A stretch of DNA of 64,000 nucleotides from Pleurodeles waltl (lineage: Eukaryota; Chordata; Amphibia; Caudata; Salamandridae), in NCBI RefSeq assembly GCF_031143425.1, contig NC_090450.1, forward strand, positions 170,547,272-170,611,271, written 5' to 3'. This document shows positions 1 through 12,050 of this stretch, one piece after another (the first letter of the stretch is position 1; every line of letters starts with the position of its first letter). The notes beneath the pieces were generated by a model. The model was not told the DNA's origin. It worked only from the letters and a program-made list of their open reading frames with translations, and did not search any database. Position numbers and translations under genes: made by a program.

Positions 1-1353
1 GATTCACAGGCCACACGAGTCCCACGGCAGAGGTGTACTAGTGCTACTCTTGATGACCCTAGAGTTACAAACAAACAGGTAGGCAGCAGGCCAGAACACA
101 GGGTTCTTGCAGCAAAGTCACAGTCCTTCTTGTGGCCCAGCAGGCCACAGGTCAGCACGAGTTGATTCACTGGTGGTTCATCCTGGCAGCAGAACAGTCC
201 CTCCTGGCAGTGTGCAGTCTATAGAGCCAGCAGCATCTGTGTACAAATCCATGCAGTGTCTCTAAACATGGGATCACAGCCCCTCCACTTGGACTCAAAA
301 TGCCTTTGATCAAAGTGGGGGACTTGAAAGGAGCCTCAGAAGTGTACAACACCCCCTTTTAGCCCCAGCCCTGGCTCCAGACATCAGTAGGGGGTAAACG
401 AGCCCTTTGTGTGAGGACAGGACACAGCCTAAACAGATGTAAGTGCGCCCTAACTCCCTCTCCCCCAGTCCAGGAAGATACTTCAGTATGTAGATGTAAT
501 CATGTTAAACCTCCACCCTCTCTGTGTGAAGGCTGTCTGGAAAGTATGCACAAAGCCCAGCTGTCACTCTACCCTGGATGTGGATTGGTGTCAGGCTGCA
601 AAGCACAAGAGGCATAAGCACAGTGAAATGTCCACTTTCTAAAAGTGGCATTTCCACTATATTAATAAAAAATCCACCTACACCAACAAGCAGAATTTCT
701 CACTACCATTCCAAGCATACCAATTGTGCCGACGATGCTCCTCACAGATCAGAAATTACCACTTTAGACATATATATATAAGGGAATTCCCAATGCAAAC
801 CTATGTGAGGCGCAGTACTCACAGCCATTAAGAAACCAAATAGGCTGTCTGTCACTACCAGGGCATACCACACAACGAATACACTTGTCCTACCTTTTAC
901 CTTCCGAGCACCCTGCCCACAGGGATACCTAGGGCCTACCTTATGGGTAACCTATTTGTAGTAAAAAAGGGAGTTCGGGGCTTGGCAAGTAACTTTAAGC
1001 GCCAAGTCACTGTGGCAGTAAACTGTGCACGTAGGCCCTGCGGTGGCAGGCCTGAGACAGGTTTGAAAGACTACTTCTGTTGGTGGTGCACGTTGCCCTG
1101 CATGCCCACGAATAGCTTTTAATTTGCAGGCTCTGGATATAGGGGATACCAATGTACAAGGGACTTACAGGCAAATTGAATGTGCCAATGAGGTGTAAGC
1201 AAATCATACCAAGCTTGGAGGGGGCACACATGCACTTTAGCACTGATCATCAGTAAAAGTACCCAGAGTCCTAAAGCCAACAAAAATAGGGTCAGAAAAA
1301 CAGGAGGAAGGCAAAACGTTTGGGTAATCCTGTAAAAAGGTCCAGTTCCAACA
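1..1353 (-). mobile_element. Long LTR-like repeat, 5' terminal part (cut by window edge)
   Basis: Read on the minus strand the repeat begins TGTTGGAACTGGACC at 1353 and runs leftwards past the window start. It has no convincing reading frame. Its body (CCTAGGGCCTACC, GGCAGGCCTGAGACA, paired TAGGGGACTT-like phrases) is the kind of text I remember from very abundant newt LTR-type repeats, and it shares the 'dry' LTR style of the 46275-48720 element. The boundary at 1353 is inferred from the TGTTGG...CA convention. The matching terminus and target duplication (expected TTATG if 5 bp) lie outside the window, so it could also be a different dispersed repeat. Confidence 0.5.
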
Positions 1354-2034
1354 TTATGCCACAGCCCTTCCCAGCCCCTTACTCTCCTCCCCTTCATCCC
1401 TTTCTTCATGGCACTCGAAGCACCGGAATAAGGTGCCAGCCTCAATTTCTAGTCCCATCCGCTCCTACATAACGAATATGACCCTGAGTAAACCACTTTA
1501 CACTGTGCCTTAATCGCCTTATCAGACCATATACAATCTGAAGTGATTGCATACTTTTGACCAACTCCTTTACCAATAGTTAATCCATAAGCCAACAACA
1601 GTCTTTATTCTTCTCTTCCGTACAATTGACTTGCAGGCAAACCGGGGGGCCACTTCCACCGTCTTAATAATGGAGTGTCCGTGCCTCAACCCCATGTATC
1701 CCAATTTCTCTTTTATACTTATGAAGACCACGTGGTTTAGCAGCTGAGTCGACAAAGGCACCCGTTAGTCGTTTTGGTGCATTTTTACTGTCACTCCCTC
1801 CTTGCTTCAGAGAAAATCTCACCTACCCGTCTCTCACTCTCTAAATAACGTTTGCCCTTCTTCTTTACATCTCCATATCATGTTTTAACCTCTGTCATTT
1901 AATTACTGAGTCTTGACTTCCGCTAAACAGTCCCCGTGTTTGAGACCATTATACGTTCTTGACAACTTTTCCTCTGTAAACCGGACTACCGAGGCTAACC
2001 CATGCATTTTCACTTTAACTCTATGCATACCCAC
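1354..2034. other. Non-repetitive-looking stretch, no gene recognised
   Basis: No coding region, RNA gene or repeat end was recognised. If the minus-strand exon at 2035-2062 is real, this is the beginning of its first intron. Confidence 0.4.
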
Positions 2035-2062
2035 CTGCTAGAACCGGCCTGGAAGGCGCCAT
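2035..2062 (-). CDS. Possible first coding exon of a host gene (28 nt)
   Basis: On the minus strand an ATG (2062-2060) lies in a good initiation context, AAGATGG. It is followed by nine open codons (MAPSRPVLA plus one base) and a strong splice donor, CAG|GTGGGT, with the exon ending at 2035. The AAGATGGCG core is also the classic YY1-type motif seen just downstream of start sites in housekeeping promoters. About 140 nt upstream (in the gene's sense) is an inverted CCAAT box and a GC box, see the promoter entry. The rest of the gene would lie to the left, beyond or between repeats, and I could not find a second exon. The product is unknown. A chance ATG plus donor is the main alternative. Confidence 0.35.
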
Positions 2063-2340
2063 CTTGATCCGGAAGCTGTTCCCGCACGAGCGGTGAAAGG
2101 TTGAGTTGGAGGCATCAGAGAGGAACACGTAGCCATTCACGAAGCGTCTCTGGCTCGTGTCCCGTTTAAGGCCCCGCCTCCCGACTCTGGAGTTTTCATT
2201 GGTTACAATTCCTTTCTGAGGAAGACTTTAGGGCAAGGGTGCTGTTGTGGGCAACTCAGTACAACTGTCAGGATGAAAGCTCAACTCTCCAACCCATCCG
2301 CGTATAATTGAGTCGAACTGACAAACGAAAAGAAGAAGCT
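2063..2340 (-). promoter_or_regulatory. GC-rich housekeeping-type promoter candidate
   Basis: This short segment is richer in GC and CpG than its surroundings. It holds an ETS-like CCGGAAG (about 2069-2075), a GC box (GGCCCCGCCTCCC, 2170-2182, i.e. GGGAGGCGGGGCC on the minus strand) and an inverted CCAAT box (ATTGG at 2198-2202). No TATA box is visible. The order CCAAT, GC box, ETS/YY1 motif, ATG fits a TATA-less promoter driving the minus strand. A divergent + strand transcript is possible but nothing coding was seen there. Confidence 0.4.
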
Positions 2341-4761
2341 AATTTTTAACCAAGCATATACAAAAAAAGCGGCTGCGCCCATTTTTATATAAAAAAACAA
2401 AAATGGGGAGGAGAGGCGTAAAATGCACGAGTTGTAATACATACCAACCTTTAGTGGTGAAAGCCGGCTGGTCTTTCCACACTGATATGAATTGAGGGTA
2501 ATTTAGGATGGAGAGTACTCCCACATAAGAAGATGGAAACTTAAATAGTCGGGATTTTCTTTCTATTGTGTTGCTTTTCGCTAGCTTAAATTCGGATGCT
2601 AAGATATTGCACTCAGTCCACGCTAGACTTAGAAACTTTGACAATCGCACCACAACTTCCAAAGAAAATTACAAACCTATCTTGTTCCATTTACATAATT
2701 CTATGACACATATCATTCCATTAAAAGGGTATTTTGTTTGTCCGAAAAATATACAAACAAACTTGCAAAAATTCAGTCTTTTGCAGATGTTCTCAATTTT
2801 TATACTGCTGTAGACATAAAAATACTTGACACTCTAGTAGGTGTCCATGCGCATGACTGTTGGAGCAGAAAAGCACTCTGCATAGTATTGGACCTGCACC
2901 CCTGTCTGAGTGCCCCAGCTGCAGCGATATCTGGATCCTTAGTACCAATATTTTAGTCATGGGCAAACACAGATCATATGTATGCACCTTTACTTAGGCC
3001 TGTTTCACTGATTGCAGTCTTGACTGGGAAGGTAGCACAAAGAGCTACCCTTGTGAGTAATAAAGCGCTACTACCCTTTACCAGAGTTTAGTAGCACAAG
3101 TGCAGTGGTGGCAAACCCCTATGTAACAAGTGATCAGTTAAGTGAACAGGGCTTTTCACTGGAGTCACCAGAGTGGGGCTACTGGCATACTGATGTAAAG
3201 TTCTGCTGTTGTATACAAAACTCACCTTTTGCATACATCATGTTAGTATGTAGCGCTGTGTAGTGCTCATGTGAGTGCATGTGCAACTTAAAATGCCTGT
3301 GTATGGTACAGTGCGTGGAGGCCTCTGGGTTCCATGTTGAAAGCCCAGGGCCTAAGACAGGCATGTGGAGGAGCCATCCCAGACAGATTTGTGGATTGCC
3401 TGCATTCTAGAGAGCCGAGTAGAACATAAACACACTGGAGGAAGGGAGAGCCAGGCTCTCTTGTGCACTTCAAAAGGGTTCTTTGACTATGAAAATTTCC
3501 TTGGTCAGTGGGGTCTTGGCATATCTCAGGAAGGCAATGGGGCTGATAATCGAATCATAAAGAATAGGGTGCAGTGGCCTTATCATAGACATATATCTTT
3601 GTGGCTGACATCCAGGGGTAATCTAGTTAATCCCATAGCCTATGTCTGTTGCTATCAAGTTTGGACTCACTCCTGCTGTGACAGACTGCTTCCTGGGCAA
3701 AGGACAGGACAGAGGAATGGGCATTTCTAAGGGAGCAACCCCCACATCACAAACTTCAAAGACTCAGACACTAAATCACACAGTGTCTGGAAAAGGATTC
3801 TAAAAAGGAGATGCTCTCAAAATTGTTAAACTGCTAATCAGCGCAGAAAAGCTCAGGGCAACTGGGGACTGAAGTCTGCCTGCCTCCGAGCTGGGATAGG
3901 GACATCGTCCAGGAGAGTCAAGACCACTCAGACAGGAGTACCATCATCCCCACCTTCCAAGACCAGAGTCCCTGTGAGAAGGAGTAGAGACCATGAAGGA
4001 AGTGAGGTCCAGTAGGGTTCCTCTCGAGTATCTACCTGAAGCAAAGTGAGATTCTGGTTCTGTGTTAAGGACCGTTGTACTGATTGGGCCATCCATCAAA
4101 TTGCCGCTCTTCACGACCCTCGTTAACAGGTGGGGGCCATGATGATGATAAGGTTCTGTCACCTGGGTACAGGACTGTGGGGAAAAAGTGGGCTGTCGCT
4201 GTACAATTTTGTGACCTGAAGGGGCTGTCGCCTGATGTACACTGTTAGTGATCTCCATTGCCAGGCAGGGGGATTCTGGTGAAGAAGAAGACCATTGTCT
4301 TGGAGCATCATGCACTAGAGCAACAAAGCAGGCTGTGACCTGCAGGAGAAGTGCACAAATATGATCAACGGTACCCAGAAGCCTCTGAGACTACCTGTCG
4401 GAATCATGAAGACTTACTGCACAATTAAAGGAGCAATGTGACCACCTGCTGCCTAGCTGCAGCTTCCAGACATCGACTCACCGCTGGGACACTGACACAC
4501 ATGAGTGCCTGTCAAACTGTTACTGTACACAAGAATGGGTTAGATTGATTGCCGGGCCAACAGGCACTAGGGTAACTTGCTCTGACTACAAGCAATACTG
4601 CGCTGGGGCACTTTGGCTTGTTAAGAAGCCACTCTGGAACTTTTGAGACTTATACTTTCTAGTGGGGCCTAACCCCTCACATGAATGGGAAATAATCTCC
4701 ATCCTTAGATGGGACTCATGGAGCTGTCCGGTCAACACTAGAATGCAGCCTTACTACACTA
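2341..4761. other. Unclassified sequence, no supported gene
   Basis: There are open frames of 120-123 codons (3365-3730 on +, 3944-4315 on -), but they lack recognisable domains, repeats or splice context. Parts, for example 4400-4700, have the texture of old dispersed repeats, but I cannot assign a family. Confidence 0.3.
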
Positions 4762-5282
4762 GGGCCCATATTTACAAGGAGTTTGCGCCACCTGCAGCCT
4801 CAGTGCTCCACACTGCTCCAGTTTTTTAGATCTCTGTCTCATATTACACCTGCTCCAGATATAATATATGCAGGGTAGGTGTTCCCACATTGAAAAGCAC
4901 ATAGAACAGAAGCAGTGAAATTTACAACTTTTCACTGTGTCACTCTAAGACTGAACTGCGTCAAAATCCCTACACCTTCTTAAACCAGGCACAAAAATTG
5001 ATGTAGGGATTTTAATATGTGATTCACCTCTGTGTTCTGACGCTTTGCTGGAGTTGCGTCAGTCTTATGACCAACTCCAGCAGTGCATCACTTTAGCGCC
5101 AACAGATGCGTCAGAATTTCAGGCCCACTAGTAGTAAGCCCACTGACAGATCCATGAAACCTTGCATCGTAGAGCCCTGCATGGTAAATGCAGAGCATTT
5201 ATGGCGCCGTTAGGGTATTTGCGGCACGCACAAGAAATCTGACGCATCAATGCAGATGCGTCATTTTTTGTAAATAAGCCCC
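4762..5282. mobile_element. MITE-like non-coding DNA element
   Basis: The ends form an imperfect inverted repeat: GGGCCCATATTTACAA at the left against GGGGCTTATTTACAA (reverse complement of the right end). The interior has no reading frame and repeats short GCGTCA/TGACGC motifs several times (about 4965-5265), which can pair with each other. No clean target duplication was found (CTA left, ATG right), so the superfamily is unassigned. Confidence 0.5.
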
Positions 5283-5884
5283 ATGCGTGTTATTTGTTGT
5301 GGGACAAAGTTCACTTTGTGATCTTATATAAATACTACTCTTTTCATAAAAGCTAGTATCTGGCTGGACATTCATGTATTGTTGCTGACGTGTTGTGAGA
5401 CTGTGTACATCTTGTATGTGCCTCCCGTCTTGATTTCTGCTACCACTGAGAGTCAAGTGCTGAAGGTGTAGTACTTGGCCCAGTTACTCAAGAGCTATAG
5501 TAGGTCGGGCCCCGGGATATCAGGAGTAAAAAAACACAATCCCCATGGTTTGGCCTAGCATTCCCTGCTTGCTCTTTGCCTTTAAAAGGGATTCCGACAA
5601 TGACTTATTTATTCTCCCACTTTTTTGGCACAACTAATGCTTGTATGCTTCTGAGCAGTTCCCAGTTTTTGTGCACCACATCTAGTGCATATTATGGAAC
5701 CATAAGCTTCTTGCCCTTCTTACATATAGGCCTAACTACAGCTAACGCCACATTAACCAAGAACCCAATGTGATGCAGGCCACATTTTACTCTCATCAGG
5801 GGCATTAAGGGCTGTATAAAGTATATACTACACAATTATAACAGGACAGCCACAACACAATCAAAATAACACAAGTTATGGTTT
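5283..5884. other. Spacer with no recognised feature
   Basis: No convincing reading frame, RNA gene or repeat boundary was found between the MITE-like element and the 3' end of the minus-strand L1. Confidence 0.3.
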
Positions 5885-6949
5885 GCATGCATTTTTTATT
5901 AAAGACAATTCTGGAGGTAAACACCAGCACATTCCCATTAACATCTTACTTATGGATGGTTGCCAAATTATTCAACGATTAACATCATATAGGGAGAAAA
6001 AGTTGAAGTACAACTAAATACTAACCATCCCCTAATGCCCCCCTCCCACAACCTCCCAGTGCCCCCTCAGTTCGCTCAAGAGATTGTATATTATGTAACA
6101 GTTTCATGTCACCACAGCTCCTATAAAGCAATTAAAAAATGAGGTCTATTAAGAATGTGTGTGTTTTGGGTAGGTGTAGTATTCTTAGGTATCTAGTACA
6201 GGTAAGTGCAGAAAGAGAAAGTCAACACATGGATCCCATGTCTTCTGAAATTGTGTTTATCGCTTCTTCAAGGAGGCTGTGATTTTCTCCACTCCCTGTA
6301 AGTTCCAGAGACGCTGGAGCCAGTCTATTGGCACACAGCATCATAGTTATGGCTTTGCCCCTATTTGGTCTCGAAGGAATGTCAGTTGATTGGGAATTCC
6401 TAATATGGTGTATGTAGGGAACATCAGGATGTTGGTGTTAAACATACCATTAATGCTATTAAGTACTTCCTCCCAGTAGCAATGTCATTTAGGGCAGTCC
6501 CACATTAGGTGCGTCCAGATACTCGCACCTCCTCAGTTCTTCTAGCAGTTGGACGGTTTAGCTGGGTACGACCTGTGGACTCATTCAGATGTATAATATC
6601 AGTAATGCACCATTTTTATGACGGCTTCTTTGTCCGCCCTGCTAGTTGCAGAAATGTTCATTCTAGTGCACTCTTTGATAGATATGGGATGCCTTGGTTC
6701 CTTTTCCCACCTCTTCTGAGCGTATGATCTGCCAGGGTTGCTCTGGCTTCTCAGCAGTTTGTAAATGTAGAATAAGACATGCCTGTTGTCATGTTTTGTT
6801 ATGAGAAATTTTTCAAATGGTTTTAGGGGTCTACTAGCAGTTTTTTTTGTATTGCAGGATGAGTGACCCAGTGGTGTATCTGTTAGTAATGTAAGAGTTC
6901 AGTTCATGGATACCATAGTCCTGTTTTAATTGCTTAAAGGATGCTACAC

Positions 6950-7850
6950 CCTCTGCATTGTAGCACCCCCGCCCCCCAGTTGGTCTGCTGCCAACTTACT
7001 CAGTCCGATCCTGTCAATGCTGGAGAAAATTCAGGATTCCCTAATTTTGGGGTCATCGATAATCGGATCATCATCAGTCCTCTAGTAATCGTGATCTTGT
7101 CCTCCACATCCAATGTTGCCTTTACCACTGGAGAGGCGTAGACGACCCGTGGTCTGCATTGTTTGGCTAATCTGTGAACTTTCCAAATATGAATTCCCAC
7201 GACAGCTTGGTCCATGAAGCACCAGTGTTTTTCTGTGGTCGAGTGGTGCCATTCCACCATGTAGCGGAGCTGCACTGATACATAATAGTGTGATAAGTAT
7301 GGGAGTCCCAGTTCTCCCCTACACTGTCTGATCTGTTGTACATTTTGCGATGTAGAACTTATTGCCTTGCCAGATAAAATGGTTGATGGATCACTGCAGT
7401 TGCTCCACTTTTCTAAGGAGTGGAGACAGGGGAATCATTTGAATGTTATATAGAATTTTGGGGAGTCAGGTCATCGTAACAGCTTGTATGAGGCTCAGTC
7501 ACATCAGCACACCCATCTTCCAGCTCTGTAGATCTGTGGGGGCAGCTGTGAGCAGATCACTAAAGTTGAAGGAGGTTGTCTTATTTGTGGTATAGCAGAT
7601 ATTTATGCCCCGGTAGGGTATACAGAGCTGTGTTCACAACAGTGGGAATGAGTGTGCAGGCTTTTCCCTGGGTTCCTGAGAGACATTAATGCTCATGATT
7701 TTCAATCTAAGGGCCTTCATTTTACAGCTGTACACTTGGCTAAAGCGATCCAACTCTCCCAGAGGGCTGGGATAGAAGAAATTGGGTCTGATAGCAACAC
7801 AATCACTTCATCTGCAAATAGGCCAGTTTATGTTAATGAGTCCAGAACTG
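6950..7850 (-). pseudogene. L1 ORF2 remnant: reverse transcriptase catalytic motif to C-terminus
   Basis: The minus-strand translation begins with LFADEVIVLLSD (about 7818-7783), the YADD-type catalytic box of L1 reverse transcriptase with the second aspartate replaced by glutamate. It is followed by a disrupted thumb region and a long C-terminal stretch. Residues around 7000-7275 read 'VEWHHSTTEKHWCFMDQAV...LHIWKV'-like text typical of amphibian L1 ORF2 C-termini. Frames shift repeatedly and internal stops are common. Everything N-terminal to the catalytic box (fingers and palm, roughly 1.5 kb) is missing. Confidence 0.7.
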
Positions 7851-8420
7851 CACTCCCTGAATATGTGGGTTCATTCATATTTTCCCTGCCAGAGGCTCCA
7901 TATAAAGCGTGAACCAGGCCCAGCTCTCTCATCCAGTCCAAACTCCTCTTAGAGAGGACCCCATTTGTCTCACCCACTGCACGGACCAGTCCTTTAAGTT
8001 GTTCAATCACTTTATAAAGATCCCTGCAAAGCAGGATTTTGCGATTGGAAGATGTCATGATCTGCAAGAGCGCAGTTTTAAAGAATGTCTGTTGATTGCT
8101 ATTTGGAATGTATATAGTGCCCCAGGTAATAGTTTTGGTACCTGTTATGCAAACTACCAGAAGATGACCTGGTGTTTCTATGGGGGTGTCAGTTATTTTC
8201 CCCTTGAATTTGTGAGCGAATATGATGGCCACGCCTCCCATCTTTTTAGAGCTGGATGAGCTTTGTCGAGTGAAACAATGGGAATCTGGGCCTAGTCTAG
8301 TCCCATTTGAGAATATGTTTCATGTAGGAGGCAGCTGTCGCATTCCTACTCCTTCAGAAATGAGACCAAAGCGAGCCTCTTTAACAGGGCATTAAACCCC
8401 ATAACGTTAAAGCTGAACAT
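7851..8420 (-). pseudogene. L1 ORF2 remnant: APE-like endonuclease
   Basis: Starting at an ATG at 8420 the minus strand reads MFSFNVMGFNALLKRL, matching the 'FNVRGLNSP-K' N-terminus of L1 endonucleases. After a frame break comes an open block (8241-7850) with GGVAIIFAHKFKGKITD, then TIYIPNSNQQTFF (the 'IYAPN' motif), then DWMRELGLVHALYG, all in family order. The catalytic GDFN is degraded to 'CRDLYKV'. The domain stops abruptly before the 'DYTFYSP...SDH' end and runs into the RT catalytic box, marking a deletion junction near 7850. The enzyme would have nicked target DNA during retrotransposition and is inactive here. Confidence 0.75.
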
Positions 8421-8959
8421 CTTCAAAGTGTGAGGTAAAATTGGAATGTATGACATCCCAGCAATCCCTCTATAGAGTGTGTCCCTTCAATATGGAGTCT
8501 TCAACTGCAAATTTCTGTTACAACATGTTATCAAGTCTGAATCGAGGATCCTCTCCCCAGTAACAACTGAACAATGTACAATCCACACTCCTCCCTCATT
8601 TGAGTATCCATTTTCTGGGTAATAGCTGTAAGCCCAGGTAATTTGGTCCCGTACCAAGGACCTCCGCAATCAATAAGGCCGTCTGCTTTTCTCACCACCC
8701 CCATCTCCCTGCATCTATCTGTCCTACCAACTCTCAAACTCCCCTCTGCCCAACTCTGGGCTTGGGCTCCAGCATTGTCAGTGTAGGCAAGTTTATTACA
8801 GCCTCTAATGCTGTAGGATAATCATCACTTTCAGTCCTCCTCCACCTTTTGTTGGCTTGTAATTTGTAAAAAAATGGCCTCTCTCTCTGTATTTCATTCT
8901 GGGAAGGCCGAACCATGGATTGTTTGATCAGGATCATGGTCCATTGTACCCCCCTGCGT

Positions 8960-9560
8960 CGCTCAGGTTTGACATATCACTGAGCGCAAGCACCAAGAGG
9001 TGGGATCTCCCAGTGAGTCTGATAGATCCAGAATCATGTGTGCCTCTGATGGGGTGCGAACCATGTTGGTCATTCCAGATATGGTGAAGGTCATGCTAAA
9101 TGGGACTCCCCAGCAATGATATATGCCTTTCTCTGAGGTAAAGCGCAGCTGTGCAGACATTTTTCCTTTGTAAGGGGGTCAGGGTGAGATCTTGATAGAG
9201 ATGCAATGTGGCGCCCTCAAAAGAGATCACCCTGGCTTCACGGTCAGCTATCATAATGGCCTTCTTTTGCGTGAAGTGATGCCCACAGGTGAGCATGTCT
9301 AGTCGTGTTCTGGAGTCTGAAAGCATCCCAACTCAATGAGTGTGATCCAGTTAGAAGTCTTCCCCTGAGATAGGCCAGGCAGAACGTAGTGGAAGAGGTT
9401 TTACACATAATTCTCCAGCAGTCCTGCCTGCACCTTGCTGGGTATTTCCTTAATGTGTATATTGGACCATCAGGATCTATTTTCCAAGTCCTCCTGGTGC
9501 CCTTGCAGGTCAGTATACTAGTTGGGGAGATCAATAACTTCCCTCCAAATGTTTTGAGTC
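8960..9560 (-). pseudogene. L1 ORF1 remnant: RNA-binding middle and C-terminal domain
   Basis: The minus strand around 9540-9400 reads 'TDLQGHQEDLENRS-WSNIHI', the end of the ORF1 coiled coil leading into the RRM. At about 9326-9096 comes 'MLTCGHHFTQKKAIM...FEGATLHLYQDLTLTPLQRKN', then 'AQLRFTSEKGIYHCW' (9160-9110). These match the order of the ORF1p RRM and C-terminal domain that package L1 RNA as a trimer. Frameshifts separate the blocks, so this is a pseudogene. Its N-terminal half is displaced to 11690-12050. Confidence 0.65.
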
Positions 9561-11689
9561 CAATTCCAATCACCTGTCGTCTCAAATCTCTGCAGAACCA
9601 AAGAATATCCACCTATGCCTTCTGAGACCACTCTCCATCCGGTGGTAGCATTCACCACGGTCAAGAGTTTCCCCAAAGGGAAGGGGGAGGTTAGAAAGAG
9701 AATGAGAGAAGAGTGTTTCCTGTTGCTTGAACCTGGCACCTCCAGTTGACGTGTTGGACAATCTGTGAATGTTTTCTGCAGAACCTTCTGCTCCAGTGAT
9801 TGCTTCCTTGGGTTCTTGGTGTGGTAGGTGTCTAGATATTAACATACACAGTTAATCTTCCGTCAACTACAATTACCTATGCAAATTCTACTCAAGGGGT
9901 GTAATGCATACATTATACTGATTATACCTCAGCGGGATTGATGGCACAAGGGCTACAAACCTCTGTAATATTACTGCCCATGCCTTTAACAGCCCTGATC
10001 AGCGTATCAAAGGAAGGTTTCAAGAGCACTGTGGAGCACTTAAGCTCTTGTAAAAGTCCATCTGCAAGTATCTTTTGCGTACAGTTCCAATTGTTCTCCT
10101 CCCAATTCAAAAGCCACCGCGGTAATGCAAACATCCTTGGATAACAATGAACCGTTCACAATGAACTTGCGGTGGACATTTTTGGTCTTGGGGCTCAGTG
10201 CGGCGATAATCCTGCTTCCCACAACAAATAAATATTAGCTTTCCTTTCCTTACGGGTCTACAGTTCTATGACGGGTCAAAGGTCTGTAGCAGTTTCAAAG
10301 GTCTGTAGAAGGTTCCAGTTCGACGGCGGCGAAGTGGCTCCAACAAGGTTCCATCAGGTAGGTAACAATGAAGGGTTTGCAGGAAATCTTCTCTTCCCGA
10401 AGTGAGTAAGCCAAGTAGAGGGCAGGGCCTTGGGCGCAGTATAAATAACGCCATACCCAGGACGACCCCATTCCCAAACTCTCGCGAGAGTTCAGGGAAG
10501 GATGTGTTCTCTTGGTTAGACTCAGAAGGGAAGTCTTTACATAAGACCACTGAGTATGCATAAGATGCAGGAGCCAAAGGATCTCGGGTGAACTAAATGC
10601 TCTCTGTCTGGTGCATTATGGTATGTGGAGTACACCTAAGCTGTGTAGCATGTTTAATATTTACAGTGTGGCAGCCTAAGGACCCCGGGGGAACTAGCTG
10701 TTTCCTAGCTAGTGCGTTATAGTATATTGAGTACACCTGATTGGTGTAGCATGATTGATGTACAATGTACCAGCCTCATGGAGAGGTGAAAGGGGTGCAA
10801 ATAGTGCAAGCAGTGTGTGGCACGACATCAAGTTCTTCATCTCAGGAGTTGCCTGCAGTTTCTAGAGTGGAGACTGATTTGCTTCACTTATGACCAAGCT
10901 GAAACACTCATGCACTGACAAAAATCTCTGGAATGCACTTCTTAGTCCAAAGAAGACATTTATTATTTCACTACGCAAGGTTCCTGAAAGGAGATTAGCA
11001 TTCTGAAAGCACACATTTAAAAATAGTCACAGCAATGAAATGAAAACATGTACAAATGATTCTCCGCTGCACTATACACAGCAAATATATGTATCTCTAT
11101 TATAATGCAAAGCAAATAATGAATGAAAAAATATGCATCACCATGAGACAAGGGAAAAAACTGCTTCATCTTCCTCCTATTCAGCATTAGATAGCCAGAT
11201 CCCAGAATCAATCGAGGAGAGAGAGATCAATTATCCTTACGGGAAAGATGACACATCCAGTGTCCTGGATATGCCTGAGATCTGCAAACACTCTCTGTCC
11301 CCGGTCTATCTGGTCTCGGCCTCTTATACTTTAAATAAACAAGAAAGGAAAATTTAGAACCTCCCTCTCCCTGCAGAAGTTTATTTATTCAAAAAACTGC
11401 TGATTGCTTTAGGCCAGCTTTGAAAATAACACGTCGGGACCTGACCACAATCCCAAGGTTCCAATTCAAAACGAGACCATTTCCTGCCATCTGAGTACAT
11501 TCTTATCAGCCTAAGCCCTTGGTGGGAAAAAACATGAAGATTAAAAACATGTGCATATTGTAGAATGTGGAAAACTACTTGCAGCTTTTAATGTGACAGT
11601 GGCTAATGCTAATATATAGTCAATAGGCAAAATGAAGCTGGTGGTCACTAATGTGACGGTGTGCTGCTAGGCTAAGTGCAATGTGGAGT
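9561..11689. other. About 2 kb of non-L1 sequence splitting L1 ORF1; possible inserted element
   Basis: L1 ORF1 similarity stops near 9560 and resumes near 11690, so this piece was probably inserted or is a recombination product. On the minus strand it contains a TATA-like TTATTTATACTG (about 10440-10451) followed by a long leader-like stretch, and two overlapping open frames (10222-10040 and 10134-9922) with no recognised domain. It could be a degraded LTR element. I saw no matching ends or target duplication, so this stays undecided. Confidence 0.35.
10576..10777. repeat. Tandem duplication, two diverged ~101-bp copies
   Basis: Two adjacent copies share the skeleton AAGGA..C.CGGG.GAACTA, then a GCnTTATnGTAT.T.GAGTACACCT phrase, then GTGTAGCATG.TT.AT. 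The phrase GAACTA starts at 10590 and again at 10691, a spacing of 101 bp. The copies differ at many positions, so the duplication is old. Confidence 0.7.
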
Positions 11690-12050
11690 CAGTGTCAAAA
11701 CTCACATATCATTACAGAGATCCACTGGCCCAGGCCCCTCAGTCATGTTTTACCTCCTTGATTTCCTTTGCAATTTTTTCTCTCAGTCTATCTAGCAATG
11801 TTGGTGCAAAGTTGCCGGCACAGTCCTCCATTAAAGTAAATGTGAAGGGTGCCTCCGTCGTAGTCTGTGTCAAACTGTTCGGAGAGGATTCTCAACTATT
11901 GTCTATGTCTCCTTGTGTATCTCGCCCATATCTTGCTTCTGCTTTATCAAGTATGTTTTTCAAGTTTGCATCTTTCTTGTGTTTGGTGGAGGCCACAGTT
12001 GGGGCATATGTCTTTTGTGGTGTGTAGGGGAGGTCAAAGCCAAGCTCAAA
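11690..12050 (-). pseudogene. L1 ORF1 remnant: N-terminal part
   Basis: The minus-strand frame starting near 12049 reads FELGFDLPYTPQKTYAPTV, then 'LKNILDKAEARYGRDTQGDID' and a stop. After a frame shift it reads 'LMEDCAGNFAPTLLDRL' and 'EKIAKEIKEVKHD', the start of the coiled coil. This is the N-terminal layout of amphibian L1 ORF1p. It is separated from the C-terminal half (8960-9560) by about 2.1 kb of foreign sequence. Confidence 0.55.

Noticed and set aside
2568..2956. Plus-strand gene divergent from the 2063-2340 promoter
   Set aside because: Frames of 72-81 codons have no domain, and no start or donor was found at a suitable distance. Only the minus-strand ATG plus donor has support.
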